Positions 47,474 through 59,617 of a stretch of DNA of 64,000 nucleotides are shown here, piece by piece. Origin of the DNA: Diploscapter coronatus (Eukaryota > Nematoda > Chromadorea > Rhabditida > Rhabditidae); contig OZ038423.1 of assembly GCA_964036155.1 (NCBI GenBank), positions 18,429,249 to 18,493,248 on the forward strand, given 5' to 3'. How positions within the stretch are numbered: the first letter of the stretch is position 1; each line of letters begins with the position of its first letter. The notes beneath the pieces were generated by a model. The model was not told the DNA's origin, made no database searches, and saw only the letters and a list, made by a program, of their open reading frames with translations. Both the position numbers and the translations under genes were made by a program.

Positions 47474-50116
47474 GGCGCTGTATTTGTGTTTCTAATTCAA
47501 GAGTTTGTTCATTACCTCAGTATCCTTGGCGAAGCAGAAATATCCCGAAGCTCCTCCACAGCATCCACTGCTGGCGCCTCCATACGATGAGACTGGATAG
47601 TATGGCTGAGCTGGTTGAGGAGCCTAGATTGTTGGAGGCTTAGCTAAACGTTAGATAGTAAAACATACAACAGCATAGTTGGGCTGAGGCGGGGCAGCAT
47701 AGGACGGAGGTTGAGCATATTGGCTGACTGGCGGTGGTCCGACATTGTATGTTCCAACCTGATTTTTATTTGAGAATCATTGAACTAATCAACTTTGAAT
47801 AAATCTTACACCATGCGTCTTTGGTCGCGAATTTCCAGAACTCTGAAAACTATTTGTAAATTTGACTACTATCAATAGGCAAAAATTCGTTATCTGGAAA
47901 TCATCAATTAACCTGAGGTATCAGCTCCTCAAATGGTCCTTCCAGTCCCTAAAGTGATTCTGTTTTTATTTTTACAAACTATTCCTGTTTAGATTACGTT
48001 TTCTTGACTTTCGTGGATTTGCTCACTAATAGAATTGGAGAATTGATTGGTTCCTTCAAGTGGCACAAGTTTCCCGCCGCTAGCTACCGGGGTCTAGATT
48101 CTTATAGTAATTCAAGTCGCGATCTTTACTGAGTTTACAACTGCTGGCTTGCTATTGTGCTGATTGCTGTTGCTAGATGAGGATCCTTGGTTGAATTTCA
48201 AAATGGCAGCTTCGGAATCCTCGTAATCAGCTGAAATGTTTCAACCTCTTTCAATAAATTGATTGATAGAGATTAGGTATTGGGTATTTATGATTTTCAC
48301 TCATACATTTCTACTATATGACGACAAAAGGCATTTAGTTTTAAAAAAAAAAACTTTGAAGTACTAACTTATCATCTGCGTGTGATGATAAAAGGGTTTT
48401 CAGGAAATTTCTAAATAATAAAATCATACTATTTCCAGTTCCTTCCGAAACAGGCAGACAAGGCAACCGTCTGATTTTGATATTGTAACTGACAGATCCA
48501 TCTGCATTGATCACCTTCTCCAAATCGCTGATGTAGTCGAATGCAAATTGTCGTTCATTTTTCGACACCTAGAATACCATAATGATCAATTATCCATCAT
48601 TGATCTTTTGACGATTTCTTGCCTCTCCTCCGACAACAATCTGCCCAGGAGCAACAGTCGCAATTCCTCGATCAGTGGACAGGCGAAGTGGTGGATATGT
48701 GCAGCATTGAAGAACAGCACTAAAATGATATTTAGGTTATAACATATTTGAACATTGGTTTTGGTTATTTTCATAACAAATTGTTATATATAGCAATTCA
48801 GGATGATTCTAACACATACGAGTAGGACGATGCATTGAGAAGCGGTGCAATTCCTCCCACCCAAGAAGTCTCAGAATCGCATGAAGTCGATTGATATGTT
48901 GGCTCGCAGGTCTAAATTTGGCATCTCATATTACTGTCTAGCATATTATTATGTATCTTTTCAAATTCCACCAATTAATGACTCAGAAATGTACAACAAG
49001 CATGAAAGTCAAGAGTAATGAAAATCTGTTATGATCACTTTTCTTTGAAAAAATATCGTAGCCCAATGGAGGCTTTTCTCATTTGTTCTCAAGTTTCAAC
49101 GTGATGTCATGAAGATTATATGTAACTTTATGGTATATTTTATTATTAATGTCAGTGAATAATGTGTGTGAAAGTTTTTCTTCATAAATAATGGCATGGT
49201 TTGTTGATTTTTACCATGCCATATTTTGCAACATTATTATCATGTCAGAAGCTTCTGTTTGAGGTGGACGACGAAAGAAAGAACATCAAATGACCAGATT
49301 ATGGTCAGATTAATAGTGAATGAGAGAAGAATAAAACCTGCGGAAAGAAACCTGTCGTACGTGCGTAAAAAATGAAACAAGATAATCAAGTTCTGGCAGG
49401 AAACCGAAAAGAATGAGAGCTAATGGATAAAATAATCCGTGCTTGTTCTATCATGAAAAATGTTTTTTGATTCGTTGCGAATATTTTTCCCCTTGCATTA
49501 AATACAATTTTAAAACAATCTATTTCCTGGCATTTTGGGCAAACCTAGGAGCACCATTTTCTTAATGATTCGTTTAAATTCATAACTTTCTTAGAAGGAA
49601 AAATTAAGATTTCCAATTCACCAAAGATAAAATATTGGAAATATCAATTTTCATGACATAATCTTGTCATAGCAAAAATGTTGGCTTGAGAAAAAAGTTG
49701 AATTTAAATCTTTGATTCCGGCTTTGCTCATTCGAATTTCTTTATCATACCTCTAACCATAAAATTTCAACTTACTGCAGTGAATTCCTTGTATCTTCTC
49801 GGATCATTTGTGTTCCAAGGCGCAATGCTGTTGCGATCCTTCCTCATAAACCCATCGGGTCGTTGATTAACCCTAAAATAACGACGCAATAAAAATTTCG
49901 CATTTCATTTTATACAGACCTATAGAAGTTGGCATTATCCGTAGCTGGGTTTCCTTGAGGATTCCATCCAAAACAACTCGGCCTCGCACAGCCCAACACA
50001 GGCTGGCCATCGGGGAGAACCTCGAAGGAAAACGGAATGGCAGAATTGCCACAGAACGAGGTGAATGCAACTGGCAGAAGACTCGCAAGGAGGAAAACTG
50101 AGAGAGGACTCGTCAT
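46510..50116 (-). CDS. Warthog hedgehog-related protein with Hint domain
   Basis: Exons right to left: 49920-50116, 49776-49872, 48820-48911, 48623-48719, 48430-48568, 48139-48230, about 48027-48093, 47914-47949, 47810-47842, 47669-47758, 47516-47623, 47109-47339, 46888-47052, 46763-46837, 46664-46720 and 46510-46587; about 550 residues. Signal peptide (residues 1-20), then a Cys-rich Wart domain: FCGNSAIPFSFEVLPDGQPV, LGCARPSCFGW, WVGGIAPLLN, QCCTYPPLRLSTDRGIATV, GQIVVGG and RQFAFDYISDLEKV. A Pro/Tyr/Gln-rich linker leads to GCCGGASGYFCFAKDTEV, where the Cys starts the Hint domain; DGSTKRMDQL, LKLTAKHYIF (conserved T-x-x-H), and GIYSPMLQNGR with VNGIYASCHS close it. In hedgehog relatives Hint self-cleaves and releases the secreted N-terminal part, mostly at the cuticle or hypodermis. 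Intron 4 is GC-AG. The junction between the exons at 48093 and 47949 could not be phased. ATG is three bases from TTTAG. Confidence 0.88.
47435..47469 (+). repeat. (TG)n microsatellite in a warthog intron
   Basis: An uninterrupted TG repeat of 35 bases lies in the intron just before the first long Hint exon. On the transcribed strand it reads CA repeats. No function implied. Confidence 0.95.
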
Positions 50117-50959
50117 ACCTAAAGTTATCATCCATTATGGTTTTTAAATACAAATATCCGTTTTTGAGCGATAGCAGAACTTCAATGGAGGTAATGAAGA
50201 AGTCACGTATTTGCGGTATTATTAAGAAAAAATGATTTGTAATAACGCTTACAGGAAATTTAATGTCGGATCGAAATCAAAGAATAATGCCATTTTCGAA
50301 CTTTGTGCTTTTATATAATCTTGACCAAGGAAATTATATGCAATATGGAATTGACATTGAGAAAAAATAAGATCTTTGTTGAAATCCATTAACCTTTCAA
50401 TCTTATGCTAATCGTGAATTGTTATTTTTGACGGCTAAGATCATGGGTTGTCATGAATGCACTTTCATTGTTTGTATGAAGATTTCATTAAATTAGAGGG
50501 GTTCAATTTATGCAAACTCTAGCTGGAATTTGCCATTTTGAGGTTCAAAAATGTAAAGCAAAAGTAAGTAATATACTAAAGTTTATGCTAAAATTAACGT
50601 AAAAATCAGAACGAATCTGGAAACTCAGAGTAATCAACTTGTTGGCTAATGAGATGAAAAGTTTGAAATTACATTTGACAATTGAATATGAAAATGAATT
50701 TTCGATCTGCTGGATTTGATTCAGATAAAGCAAAATGATTTGGATACGTTCTACATACAGCCCATAGGACAAAATGCTACTGCTACATGGACACGACCAG
50801 CAGAATGGACACATTTAAATAGGCAGTCTGCAGATGGGGGATTTTACTAATCAGCCGGGCCAGAAGAAATTCCATTAGGCAAATTATCACATAATCTCCC
50901 AGCTGATTATTCACTTTTCAACATAACCAAGATTCAGAGGGAATAATTTGGATTGTTTA
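50117..50959. other. Warthog upstream region
   Basis: 843 bases of AT-rich sequence between the warthog ATG and the Tc1/mariner element. It must contain the warthog promoter. TTTAG at 50119-50123 on the minus strand is a likely trans-splice or leader acceptor. No gene or repeat identified. Confidence 0.45.
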
Positions 50960-52263
50960 CAGGGTGCGGACAAATTATGGAGGCACCGATAAATTGAGAT
51001 TTAACCCGAAATATTGAAGTAATCGAGTTCAAATTTTTAAAATAATTTATTGATAACATAACGATAAAAAATCAACTAAGAGTTTTCGAAATGGCCGCCT
51101 TTAGCGTTGATACAGGCCTTGAGTCGCTCGGGGAAGGCATCGATGACGGCACGCAACTAGTCGTTGGACATTTTGTCTCATGCTTCGACAAGGAAAGACT
51201 TCAAGAAGCCGAAACTTTTGTGGGGAGTAGAGCAGGCCTTGGTCTCAAAGTATTACCAAGTGGGATAATCCAATGAGTTCGAATCAGGGCTGTTGGAGGG
51301 CCATTCGGAAGAAAAGATGAAATCTGGGAAGTGAATTTTTCAGAAGGACTAGGTAGATTTTGACTTATGGGAAGGGGCCGAATCCTCCTGAAAGCAGGGG
51401 GGACGGGATTTAAAATGGATTTTGGTCCAGGGAATAAGAGCTTTATTTTAAATAAGATTTGATAGGTTTCGGTGCTGATCTTAGCGTTCTGGGGGACGAA
51501 CACGAGGGGGGACTTTCCATAATAGGCGGTAGCCGCCCAAACCGTGATTGACTGAGGATGAGCCCGTCTTCCGACCAGTTTACCATTGGAATTAGCAGAG
51601 GAGATGTTTGGGGACAGGACGTGATCATTTTGACGATTCATGAAAAGTTCAATTATGAATATTTCCTCATCCGAAAAAATAATCGTTTTGTAGCGTGCCG
51701 AAGAAAGCCTCTTGGGAAACTGTTGGTATCTTTCAAGTCTGTTTGATATCATTTTGTCCATAAGTTCGTGAACTTTTTTTGGATTCTGTAGGAGTTGAGT
51801 CCCAAGTTCTTCCTGATGATGATTCTGACCGATTTTTCGTCGATTTTCAATTTTTTGGTCATTTTTCGTATGGATCTGCGGAAATTTCGTCGAATCAGCT
51901 CACGAAGTTTTTCTTGTTCCGTTCCGTCCTCGCACTCCGTTTTCTGCCACTTCCTGGACGGTCAGTAGTAGATCCAGTCTCCTTGAACCGTTTTACAGTC
52001 TTTTGGACCATCGTTCGACTGACTTTCAGCAGTTTGACGATGTCTTTCGTTTGATGCCCAGCCTGATACAATATGATGATAATAGATCGCTTTGAACTCG
52101 GCGCTACCATTCTGAATAGAAAACCTACCAATGGTAAATAATACATGAAAATGATCACGAAATACATGGTAATGACGAAAAAATAAAAATAGCATATAAA
52201 CTCTGCGCACTTCGTGAAAAATCGACGCTTTAGCAAGTGCCTCCATAATTTGTCCGCACCCTG
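50960..52263 (-). mobile_element. Tc1/mariner transposon, full length, degenerate
   Basis: Ends are exact inverted repeats of at least 27 bases: CAGGGTGCGGACAAATTATG... at 50960 and its reverse complement finishing at 52263. TA flanks both sides (50958-50959, 52264-52265). Length 1304 bases fits an autonomous element. The transposase lies on the minus strand and is broken. The intact-looking termini suggest a fairly recent insertion, or mobilisation by a transposase supplied elsewhere. Confidence 0.9.
51076..52110 (-). pseudogene. Broken Tc1/mariner transposase
   Basis: Begins with ATG at 52110 and a paired-like helix-turn-helix region (LYQAGHQTKDIVKLLKVSRT, then STTDRPGSGRKRSARTE). Just after this the frame shifts; RELIRRN and RRSIRKM continue in another frame, followed by an in-frame stop. 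A later frame holds the first catalytic part (TIIFSDEEIF) and SITVWAA, then further shifts scatter the APSHKSK-like and SPD-like segments. The end, CINAKGGHFENS, is typical of the family C-terminus. At least three frameshifts and some stops are visible, so no active enzyme is made. Confidence 0.85.
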
Positions 52264-53979
52264 TAATCTGATGATAATTGAGCTTCTACTCATAAATTCA
52301 GAGTGTGGTGATTTTTTCATGAGTTTTGATTTATTTGGCTATTTGGATCTTGCGCAGCCCTATCTCGGACTTTTCGCGAATCATCCTAAAGTCAGTGTTT
52401 TAAACAGAAACTTCACAACCATCGTTTTTAAAGAAAATTATGCCAGAAAAGAGTTGCGCAATTTACAGACGCGAAGTCTCGACGTCGTGCGAAATCCAAG
52501 TTACCTATGTTTCCTGTTCAAATTCCCAAAAATCATAATTTTACAGAAGCAGAATTGCAATTTCAAGATATCGGAGATTTTTGTTCAATTCTGACTTCAA
52601 TTGGGTGGGTCTAAATACACAATTAGGCGAGTGAAGTTATAATCAACATTTCGTATTGAATTCTCTACCAAATCAAACCTACAGAAAATTTCGTGAAGAA
52701 TAAATGAGAGAGTATTAGAAACATGAACAAAATGAACATAGATGAGAACAGAGAGATGAAATTAGCTCTGAGGTTGAAAGACATTGAAGTGATTAGAGGA
52801 AAAATAGAAGAATAGCATATTGAGAAGAGGACGGCCTGCTGACAGGCTGACGGGATGCTTGAAATGTCGAATGCGAAAATGGGAGTTTCAAGCTGCGAAA
52901 CGAGAAGGGAAAGGTGATTCTCGAAATCTGGTCGAGGGGAGGTGATTAGATAGTGAAGAAAAGAATCACTGATAAAACAAGTTCAACAGGAATGTCAATG
53001 ATCATATTTTTTTGCTTTTTGACCTTACTGATGCATATATAAACATTCTAATAAGATAGTTGACAGTAAATCTCTACTTAGGGCTATATACGTTTTAAAG
53101 AAGAAAAACTCATGATTTGGTAATATTTACATAACGTTAAATTTAAATAACTATCTGCAATGTAGCCAATCTAAATTTCATTGTTTTGATATTTGATGAT
53201 TCAATAAACCCGTATCTCATGTTCATTGTCCTGGTTCTTCAAAAATACTTCAATCTTTAAAAACATTGCCTTTTCTTGCAATACTTCATCCCGTCAGACA
53301 ACTTTCACTCTCTCTGCTTTTTATTTTTTCGCACTTTCACTCTCCGTAAACGGTCACAAATTTTTTGATAGGCATTCTCAATATCTCGACTAGTCATTCT
53401 AGCATACAAGATGGGTTCAGAGTTATGCCCCACCAATCTAAACCTCCAATATGTTTTTTAATGGAATACGGCGATTGAAGGGTATTTGCTTCCCAGTTTT
53501 GGGGGCCCTTAACTGCCACACATTTGCAAAGGAACGGAGCTTGTGCTCTCTAGTTTTATTTCTGAGTTCCCAGGCTTATTCATCTGGCTCAGGGCCGACT
53601 CTCCCCACTATGCCCCTACTCCCCCCACTCTCCAAAAACTCGTTGAACGATAAAGCATAGTGGCAGAAAAGTGATTGCTTTAAAAAGTGGGAGGAGTCGG
53701 TCCTGAGCTATCTGCCTTCACCGCAGACATTTTGCATCTTTTCCCTTGCTATTTCGAAGATGAATCAATAAATTTCTCTAGTTGTTTCCTTCGAATATCG
53801 TCCATCTTTGCCATTCTCTCACATTCAAATCGTGCAAAACAACCACCTTCCATCAAACCTTATCAACATTTTTATTCCTTTAAATTTCAGATATCGTATT
53901 TTAACTCTACTGTCCACCTAAATTGGGCAAATCTTGATGTCTAAATCGTCGTAATATTTCGAACTGAACCAATATACGA
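52264..53979. other. AT-rich spacer with a hairpin repeat
   Basis: 1.7 kb without a supported gene. Part (about 52700-52940) is purine-rich on the plus strand. The only structure is the inverted repeat at 53582-53713. Confidence 0.4.
53582..53713. repeat. Imperfect inverted repeat, about 27-base arms
   Basis: The left arm at 53582-53608 (ATCTGGCTCAGGGCCGACTC...) pairs with the reverse complement of 53687-53713 with a few mismatches. An inner pair CCACTATGC (53605-53613) and GCATAGTGG (53655-53663) adds a second possible stem. It may be a short palindromic transposon relic or a hairpin RNA; neither is shown. Confidence 0.5.
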
Positions 53980-54308
53980 ATGATTCATCACAACATCGTC
54001 GAAAGAAAAGAGGACTGCCTCGAGGCGCTGGAGCTGTCTCTGCTAAGGCTGCTGACCAGCGTTCCCGTTGCCCATGTGGAGGAAGGGTCCTTTTTTAGAG
54101 ATTTTAATTTGCAACCATTGCATTATTAAACTTTTACTGTAACTTCTATTTTAGGGGATTGTTTTTCTGCACCGGTAATGCCGGTAAGCTTCGCGCTCCC
54201 TCAGAAGCAAGCGTTCGCGTGGATGTACGCGGGCGAGTCTCCAATCGATCTGTTACAGGACAGTCAGTCGTACGTGCTCCCCTTCCACTACATGCCCCTG
54301 CTTCCTAG
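53980..54308 (+). CDS. Unrecognised two-exon GC-rich reading frame
   Basis: Not recognised. Exon 1, 53980 to about 54096, starts MIHHNIVERKEDCLEALELS and continues LLRLLTSVPVAHVEEG; it would end at the donor AGG|GTCCTT in phase 2. Exon 2 follows TATTTTAG and starts at 54155. In phase it reads GLFFCTGNAGKLRAPSEAS and stops at TAG 54306-54308, giving about 90 residues. Oddly, a second frame of exon 2 is open to TAA 54316-54318 (it contains QKQAFAWMYAGESPIDLLQD) and has the more gene-like codon use, and a second frame of exon 1 is open too. Both exons are far richer in GC than their surroundings. No upstream exon or promoter is evident. It may be a small gene, part of a larger one, or a decayed copy. 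Confidence 0.35.
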
Positions 54309-54318
54309 CTTGTGTTAA

Positions 54319-55531
54319 AATTTATGCATTTCTTTTTGGTCTTCCTCAAATAAACTTTATTATGATGTTATATCTAATTTATGGGACAATAAACTTGCCA
54401 TAATCAATATTCGTCCATATCATTCTTCGTGTCGCAAATTGCGACCCGTTTCACTTATTTTGGCTTTACAGAAAATCAATGTTGGATTTCTACAGACAAA
54501 AGAATTATTTTATTCTCTTTCTCTAACTATATTCTCTCTTGCCTCTTTCCTCCATTTTCCCTCAAGCAGCAAGCTGAGAACTATTGGATCGCTCAGTCTA
54601 CATATCTGAAAATTTGCTCTTTTATTTCGTTTTTAGCGATTTCTAGACGAGTGGCAGGCGAACTTGAACAGAACGGTGACGCTAATTTGGAGGGCTCGTG
54701 AAGGGCGAAATGCAAATGGCCGGACTTGCTCATGCCTGAAAACTATGCTCAAGGAATCATTTTATCGAAAAAAACTCGCGAAAAATTACAAAAAACTAGG
54801 AAAGACACGGAATAAGACGAAGTTGAAGTCTGTCTGTAACTATTTCCTAAATATCTACCAATTATCGATAATTTTAAAAGTTCTGTCGAAGAAAATCATA
54901 AAAAATGTTTAAATTTCAATAAATCGTCTAAAAATCGCTAAAAACGAGATAAAAGAGCAAATTTTCACTCAACAATCGATGATACTATTTCCTTATCAAA
55001 ATTTTTATTTAAACTAAGGAAAATCGTCATTTTCAGTTACGGAATCTTCTCCTTAACAAGGCAATACACATTGCCCTTTCTATAATTAATTGGAAAAAAA
55101 CTATTTATCGACAATTTATAATCGAACACATTTGACAGTTCAGAGCAAATATACAGATAAATTAGAAAGAAAAATAGGCAGATCTAATCAACACCCTGAT
55201 ACTCCACGATAACACCTGCAGGACTAGGTCAAGTTCAATCTAATTGCTAATTCTAATCATGTTATCATCGTCAATTTGTTAATTTTGGTATGAGTTTTAT
55301 ATTTGAGAAAGTTTTGGGAGTTGTTTAGGAAAAGTGATAAAATCGTAAATATCCAAAGAAAAGATTTCCGCTTGAAATCGTATTCGAACGAAATGACATA
55401 AATTTAGCCTAACTTGCCGAGTACTTCAAAACTATATGGGTCTTGACCGGAGAATTTAATTCAACATTGGGGAGATTCCCTTGTTAATATGTTTTGATGA
55501 TAACAAGATCTTGCTAAGCGATTATTGAAAG
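54319..55531. other. AT-rich 3' spacer before the GT31 gene's end
   Basis: 1.2 kb with no exon, RNA gene or repeat that I can support. It should contain the 3' end of the minus-strand galactosyltransferase-like gene. Confidence 0.4.
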
Positions 55532-58389
55532 CTATTTTAATGATGAAGAATTCCATAGCGACTGTAGGTACTTGGCTGAATGCCTCGAATATTGATAATG
55601 ATACACAACGAATTGCTTATTGAACTCGTGAACATCGAATCCTGGATTGTGCCTCAGCTCCAAGCCAACACAGTTCGATATTATTCCTAAATTGAATCAG
55701 TGAAATAAATGATGGAAGATATAATTTTACCCATATAAACATCGTCTAGATGGAAAAATGGAACTTTACAAACGCTTCTGAAGAGCAGACGAGCACCCGA
55801 GCGGGAAAGGATGAATGAAGACCCCTAAATAAAGGAGGGCGATCTTTATTTACCAAAACTTTTGGTGAATAAGAGCCTAGTTTGGTTAATAATGACGTCA
55901 TTTGATGAATAACGCCCCTTTCAAAATCTTTGGTGAATAACGACTTACACTCTAAATAAATATGAAGGTCGAATTTCTAGCACACTATTACCTGTATGAA
56001 CAGAGGATAGCATAAATTCGGATACATTTTCCCATGAACATGCCACGTCAACCAAGGCAGAAAGATTCGAGGATAACCTCGAGAGACTTTACCCAGCATA
56101 TAGGCCGATTTCGAGGCATCTGCTACCAGCTGAAAACGATAAGTTCGTCGAATAAAAATGCATAAAGCGTTGAGGGAATAAACTATATCACCTGGTTCAG
56201 AGCTGTCGCGTTGACTATCGTGTCGTCATTAATCACAACAATCTTCTGAACTGAAGGAAGTTCATCCAGAACGAAGCCGTATATCGACATCATTTTCCAT
56301 GACAAATTATGGTACGAGTCTTCGAAATTGAATTGCAGAATATCTAAAAAAAAAAATATTTGAATAATTTTAGTAAAATTACAATGAAATTATGACAGAA
56401 ATATTTTCGAAAATCTTCACCTTTGTATTTTTTCGATTCCTCTAGAACGTCGTGATTCGGTGATGTTGCACATACAAACACTACGGGAAAATATCTTTCA
56501 ACCTAGAATTATGATTTCGTCATGAAAAATTATCTGTTCATGCCAATTCTTTTACTTTCGGTTTCCAGGTATTGCGAATAAAATTCCGGTAATCGATAGA
56601 GCCAGGTCCAGTGCGAATGACTAGAATTACATGAGGATTTTTGGGCAGTTCGGGTCGAATGAGCACTTCCGGCACGTTATCCAAGTGGCATTCCGATGTG
56701 TCGACTTGTCGAATTCCACCAAATATTTTATTCACGCCTGAAATAAGAAGATTTGAATAATAGTTATGCCAGAATCGGTATCGCTTATTAACAGATAATA
56801 ATTACGCTAGAAAATAGTGTGATAAGCAAATTTAAAGAAGAAAATGGAAAAATAGAAAGCGAAAATATTGAAACTTCATTTTACACTATAAAATTTGTCC
56901 TATTATTTTGCCAAGACGAATGATAGGCATAGTAATATTCATCATTTAGATTCGTAGATGTTTCTTCCAAAATATTTAATGTTAAAAGATTGACGTCTTC
57001 AAAATACTCAGAGTATCGATTTTAATCTTCATACATGCGGCAAATTCATTAAAAAAAAACTGGGTAATTTCTTTTTACATCTTATGCGTTCACAATAAGT
57101 TCGATAATATTGATTTATCGAATTCCTAAGTCTCTCTTGAGATTTTCGCGAGATAGGATCGTTGGCACGCATCTCTCATTTCGAATTTCAGTGAAGAAAG
57201 AAATTTGTGAAAACGAGGAAAAGGTGCAAAGATCAGCAAGGGAGATATCAGTTTTGAAAATCTATTTCAATAAAATCTTAAGAATGACAAATAAGAAGCA
57301 ATCTAGAATCAAATGAACTTACATTCGTCGAAACTCTTCGATATGGGCTGCTTCGAGAGGAGATCAGGCTGTGTGTAGCAGAGTAACCGAAGAGGAAGTA
57401 AATATGCCTCGAGGTAGTTGGCATACTGAAACTTCATTCTTTTGCAATTACTCAAATTCGATAAATTGATTATTATGATCATTGCTAAGTGCAAATAAAA
57501 TATTAAGAGTAGTGTTATGAGCAATTTTGAAGGTTGGAGGCTCGATTACTGAATAAAAATGAAAAGTACAATTTTAAAATAACTCAGAAATTGAGAAGAT
57601 AAATCCATTGTAAACGTATATTATTTTCAAATATCTATCGATCGAGACAATAATAGGTATCTAATTTTTATGGACGAATATTAATAAGCTATTTGCAATT
57701 AATTATACGGTACTTCATTGTCTCGAAGAATGATTTTAACGATAAGTTAAAAATTACGAGATTTATATCAAGCATTTTCTAAACTGCACCATTTATTGTG
57801 AAATTTTGCGGTTTTTGACAGAATTACATGTCAGAAAAAGAAAATAGGGATTTATCGTCAACTAATAAACTAATGTGCATATGGGCAGCAGTAATTGGGA
57901 AATTTCTGAATTTACTAAAAATGGCATTCTAACAAGTTCATCAAGTAATCGAATTGCCACAATAGTCAACCTTTAGCCTAACTTAAAGCCAAGATATCAG
58001 TCGAATATGCAAACGATGGAATATACGCTTAATACAATAGATATGATTAGAGCCTTATTTGATTTTCAACAGAAAGTTAGCATTCAACTTCTTTCGAGTT
58101 TTCAGTATGAGTTTGCTCCATACATAAACTAGCAAAGTTTCAAAGAAGATGCCTTTTTAATGAATGTACCAATAATGATTATTTGAAACGAAATATTGTT
58201 GAAATAGATTTTAACACTTACGAAGAAGTATGGAGGAAGCCAGATTAGCGCGATGAAGAGCAGTCGAAACGGGGTGAGTCCTTTCCGATTGACGAGCTGC
58301 AGAGTGAAGTGCTGCTTGAGAATTGCATACACACCATACAGACACGAAGCCATCGATCCGTTTGGAGACGTGGAGGAGCGAAGCCTCAT
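55532..58389 (-). CDS. GT31 beta-1,3-galactosyltransferase-like type II membrane enzyme
   Basis: Eight exons, right to left: 58222-58389, 57323-57425, 56556-56737, 56421-56502, 56192-56343, 55992-56129, 55731-55824 and 55532-55686, all in phase; 357 residues. A short cytosolic N-terminus with basic residues leads to a membrane anchor near 41-57 (FRLLFIALIWLPPYFF), as expected for a Golgi type II glycosyltransferase. The Galactosyl_T domain shows HVILVIRTGPGSIDYRNFIR, NTW, YFPVVFVCATSP, DILQFNFEDSYHNLSWKMM, the DxD-type site as INDDT (218-220, where D-D-D or E-D-D is more usual), and LDDVYMG (about 301-307), matching the family's EDVYxG. Donor would be UDP-galactose or UDP-GlcNAc; the acceptor cannot be told. 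Start codon: the first ATG, after ACAGG; a second Met at residue 13 is possible. Intron 6 has a degenerate tandem repeat. Confidence 0.85.
55868..55947 (-). repeat. Degenerate TTTGGTGAATAA tandem repeat in an intron
   Basis: Four related units follow each other on the plus strand: TTTTGGTGAATAAGAGCC, TTTGGTTAATAATGACG, TTTGATGAATAACGCC and TTTGGTGAATAACGACT, spaced about 20-30 bases. The whole lies in an intron of the galactosyltransferase-like gene. Confidence 0.6.
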
Positions 58390-59617
58390 CCTGTCCCCTT
58401 CCAAGAATGACTATAGATGGTTGAATGAGGGAGTGGAAGGGAGGACGAGGGAATAGAAGATCGAGGAGAAGTAAAGATGCAAAATCTGCCCATACAAAGA
58501 TAGAATCTTCAGTCGAATATAGGCGAATTCAAGGAAAGGAGATTTCAGATTTACAAAAAATGACCGACAAAGGAAAATGAGGATCGTGAACGAAGAGGCT
58601 ATTGACAGATGCAACAAAAACCGAGAGATTTATTGAAAGTACAGTAATCGCGGCGAAATCGAAAGATTCCAAAGCATGACAATTCGACTTTTACAACTCG
58701 ATTACAACATTTACCTAAATAGCATTTCGCATATGATGTTATTTCTCAAGGTTTAAACATATTTGTGATAATCATTTAAATGCTAATTGGTTTCTCAAAT
58801 TTGCGAGATAATGTCATAATTTCAAATGGCACTTTGCTCTACCAGGCCAGAAGAGGAACTTTCGTAAAGTTCTTCTCAATATTTCGAGACACGATAATAA
58901 TATCGGCATTCTGTGGTTGGATAGGTCGAATTCTTCATTCGACATTTCCACCCTCAACTTGTCTTTGAAGGTGTCCTTTGCGTATAGGTTTCCACCTGTA
59001 TATCACTATCATTTTATTTCGAGAAACACGGTTCGATACTTAATTTCTCGAATGCAATTTTCAAACAATTCCAATTCACATTTACGCTAAAATGCCAGCT
59101 TTTTTGTTATTTCGAATATCATTTGAAATTAATTGGAAGTATGAAAAGGAAGAGAACAACCCGTGAAAATGGTATATCTGAGAACAGCTGCAATTAGCTG
59201 CTGTACTGAGGTAGCATTCAGAAATTCAGAAGATCGTAATTTTAATTGCTTTATTTCGAGATGATAAATTTACTCTTTCCATTTGCTTATTTAGACTTAC
59301 TTCAAATGTCAGAATAGTTCGAGATAGAAGTAAAAGAGTCAGACAAAAATGCAGTGAAATTTGCGAGATATTATTCATGAAATACGGTATAAATGCATAT
59401 GTTCATTTTATACTAACCGCTTTCATTTAAATGCCAATACTTCGTTGAAATTGGTCGCGTGTATACATTCAAGATCGAACACGTTATTCTTTTCGAATGA
59501 AACTCAATGTTATTACCATTGTTGAATTGTATTCATTCATTCATTGTGCAAATTAGCATTTACTTTTAACTTATGTTTGTATTTGTGATTTTATTGTGTA
59601 CTTCTTTCTGAAATATC
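58390..59617. other. Divergent upstream region, GT31 gene / plus-strand gene
   Basis: 1.2 kb between the minus-strand GT31 start and the first plus-strand candidate exon at 59618, so it probably holds both promoters. AT-rich, no other feature recognised. Confidence 0.4.
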
